NCBI GenBank assembly: GCA_947625685.1
Contig: CANQPK010000006.1
Span: 1 to 58,659 of the forward strand
Direction: 5' to 3'
DNA length: 58,659 nt
Source of the DNA: an uncultured Clostridia bacterium
GTDB taxonomy: Bacteria > Bacillota > Clostridia > TANB77 > CAG-508
Shown: in pieces, positions 58,493 to 58,659 of the stretch
Numbering within the stretch: position 1 is the stretch's first letter
Layout: each line of letters begins with the position of its first letter
Notes under the pieces: model-generated
What the model saw: only the letters and a program-made list of their open reading frames with translations
The model's database searches: none
Told to the model about the DNA's origin: nothing
Program-made: the position numbers and the translations under genes

Positions 58493-58659
58493 GCCTAATC
58501 CTCCTTGTATTTACTTTTACCAAGTTGGTATTTGTATGATTATACATCATTTTACATAAAATTGCAAATTTTTATTCTGCTATGATAGTGTCAATTTTTT
58601 TCGGGGAAATTTTTTAAAAATTTTATATCCCCTCAAAATTGCTCTATAACTAAGCTGTA

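Overview
This is an AT-rich, Clostridia-like chromosomal segment. It carries housekeeping genes (gltX, RNase J, dxs, lexA, ruvC, holA, yvcK, mnmA, rpmA, rplU), sporulation/germination genes (ytaF, ylbJ, spoVB-like, gerKA/KB/KC-like, sigE, spoIIGA, gpr), two tRNA genes, and accessory cassettes. The main finding is that 17 genes look frameshifted, and every break follows one rule. The zero-frame codon at the break is CGG, and the conserved protein continues if the C is skipped so that the next codon is GGN (Gly), a +1 shift. I located 38 such sites by hand, with up to four in one gene. In the core genes I found no zero-frame CGG that must be read as Arg. The same C-GG letters in other frames (NNC|GGN, NCG|GNN) occur repeatedly in intact genes without a break. 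This suggests genome-wide programmed +1 frameshifting or quadruplet-like decoding at CGG, not pseudogenes or random sequencing error. Five zero-frame CGG codons in four accessory ORFs do not fit and are listed as exceptions. Secondary findings: (i) a three-copy leader element encoding an LEALHTHTHT micropeptide, followed by a terminator-like hairpin whose 3' arm is complementary to the CA repeat; (ii) three pilin-like/FGE-fold paralogs with conserved ends and hypervariable C-termini, which resemble diversity-generating-retroelement targets; (iii) a naturally short AlaS, an L27 without the usual Firmicutes N-terminal extension, and a 22-aa hydrophobic micro-ORF.
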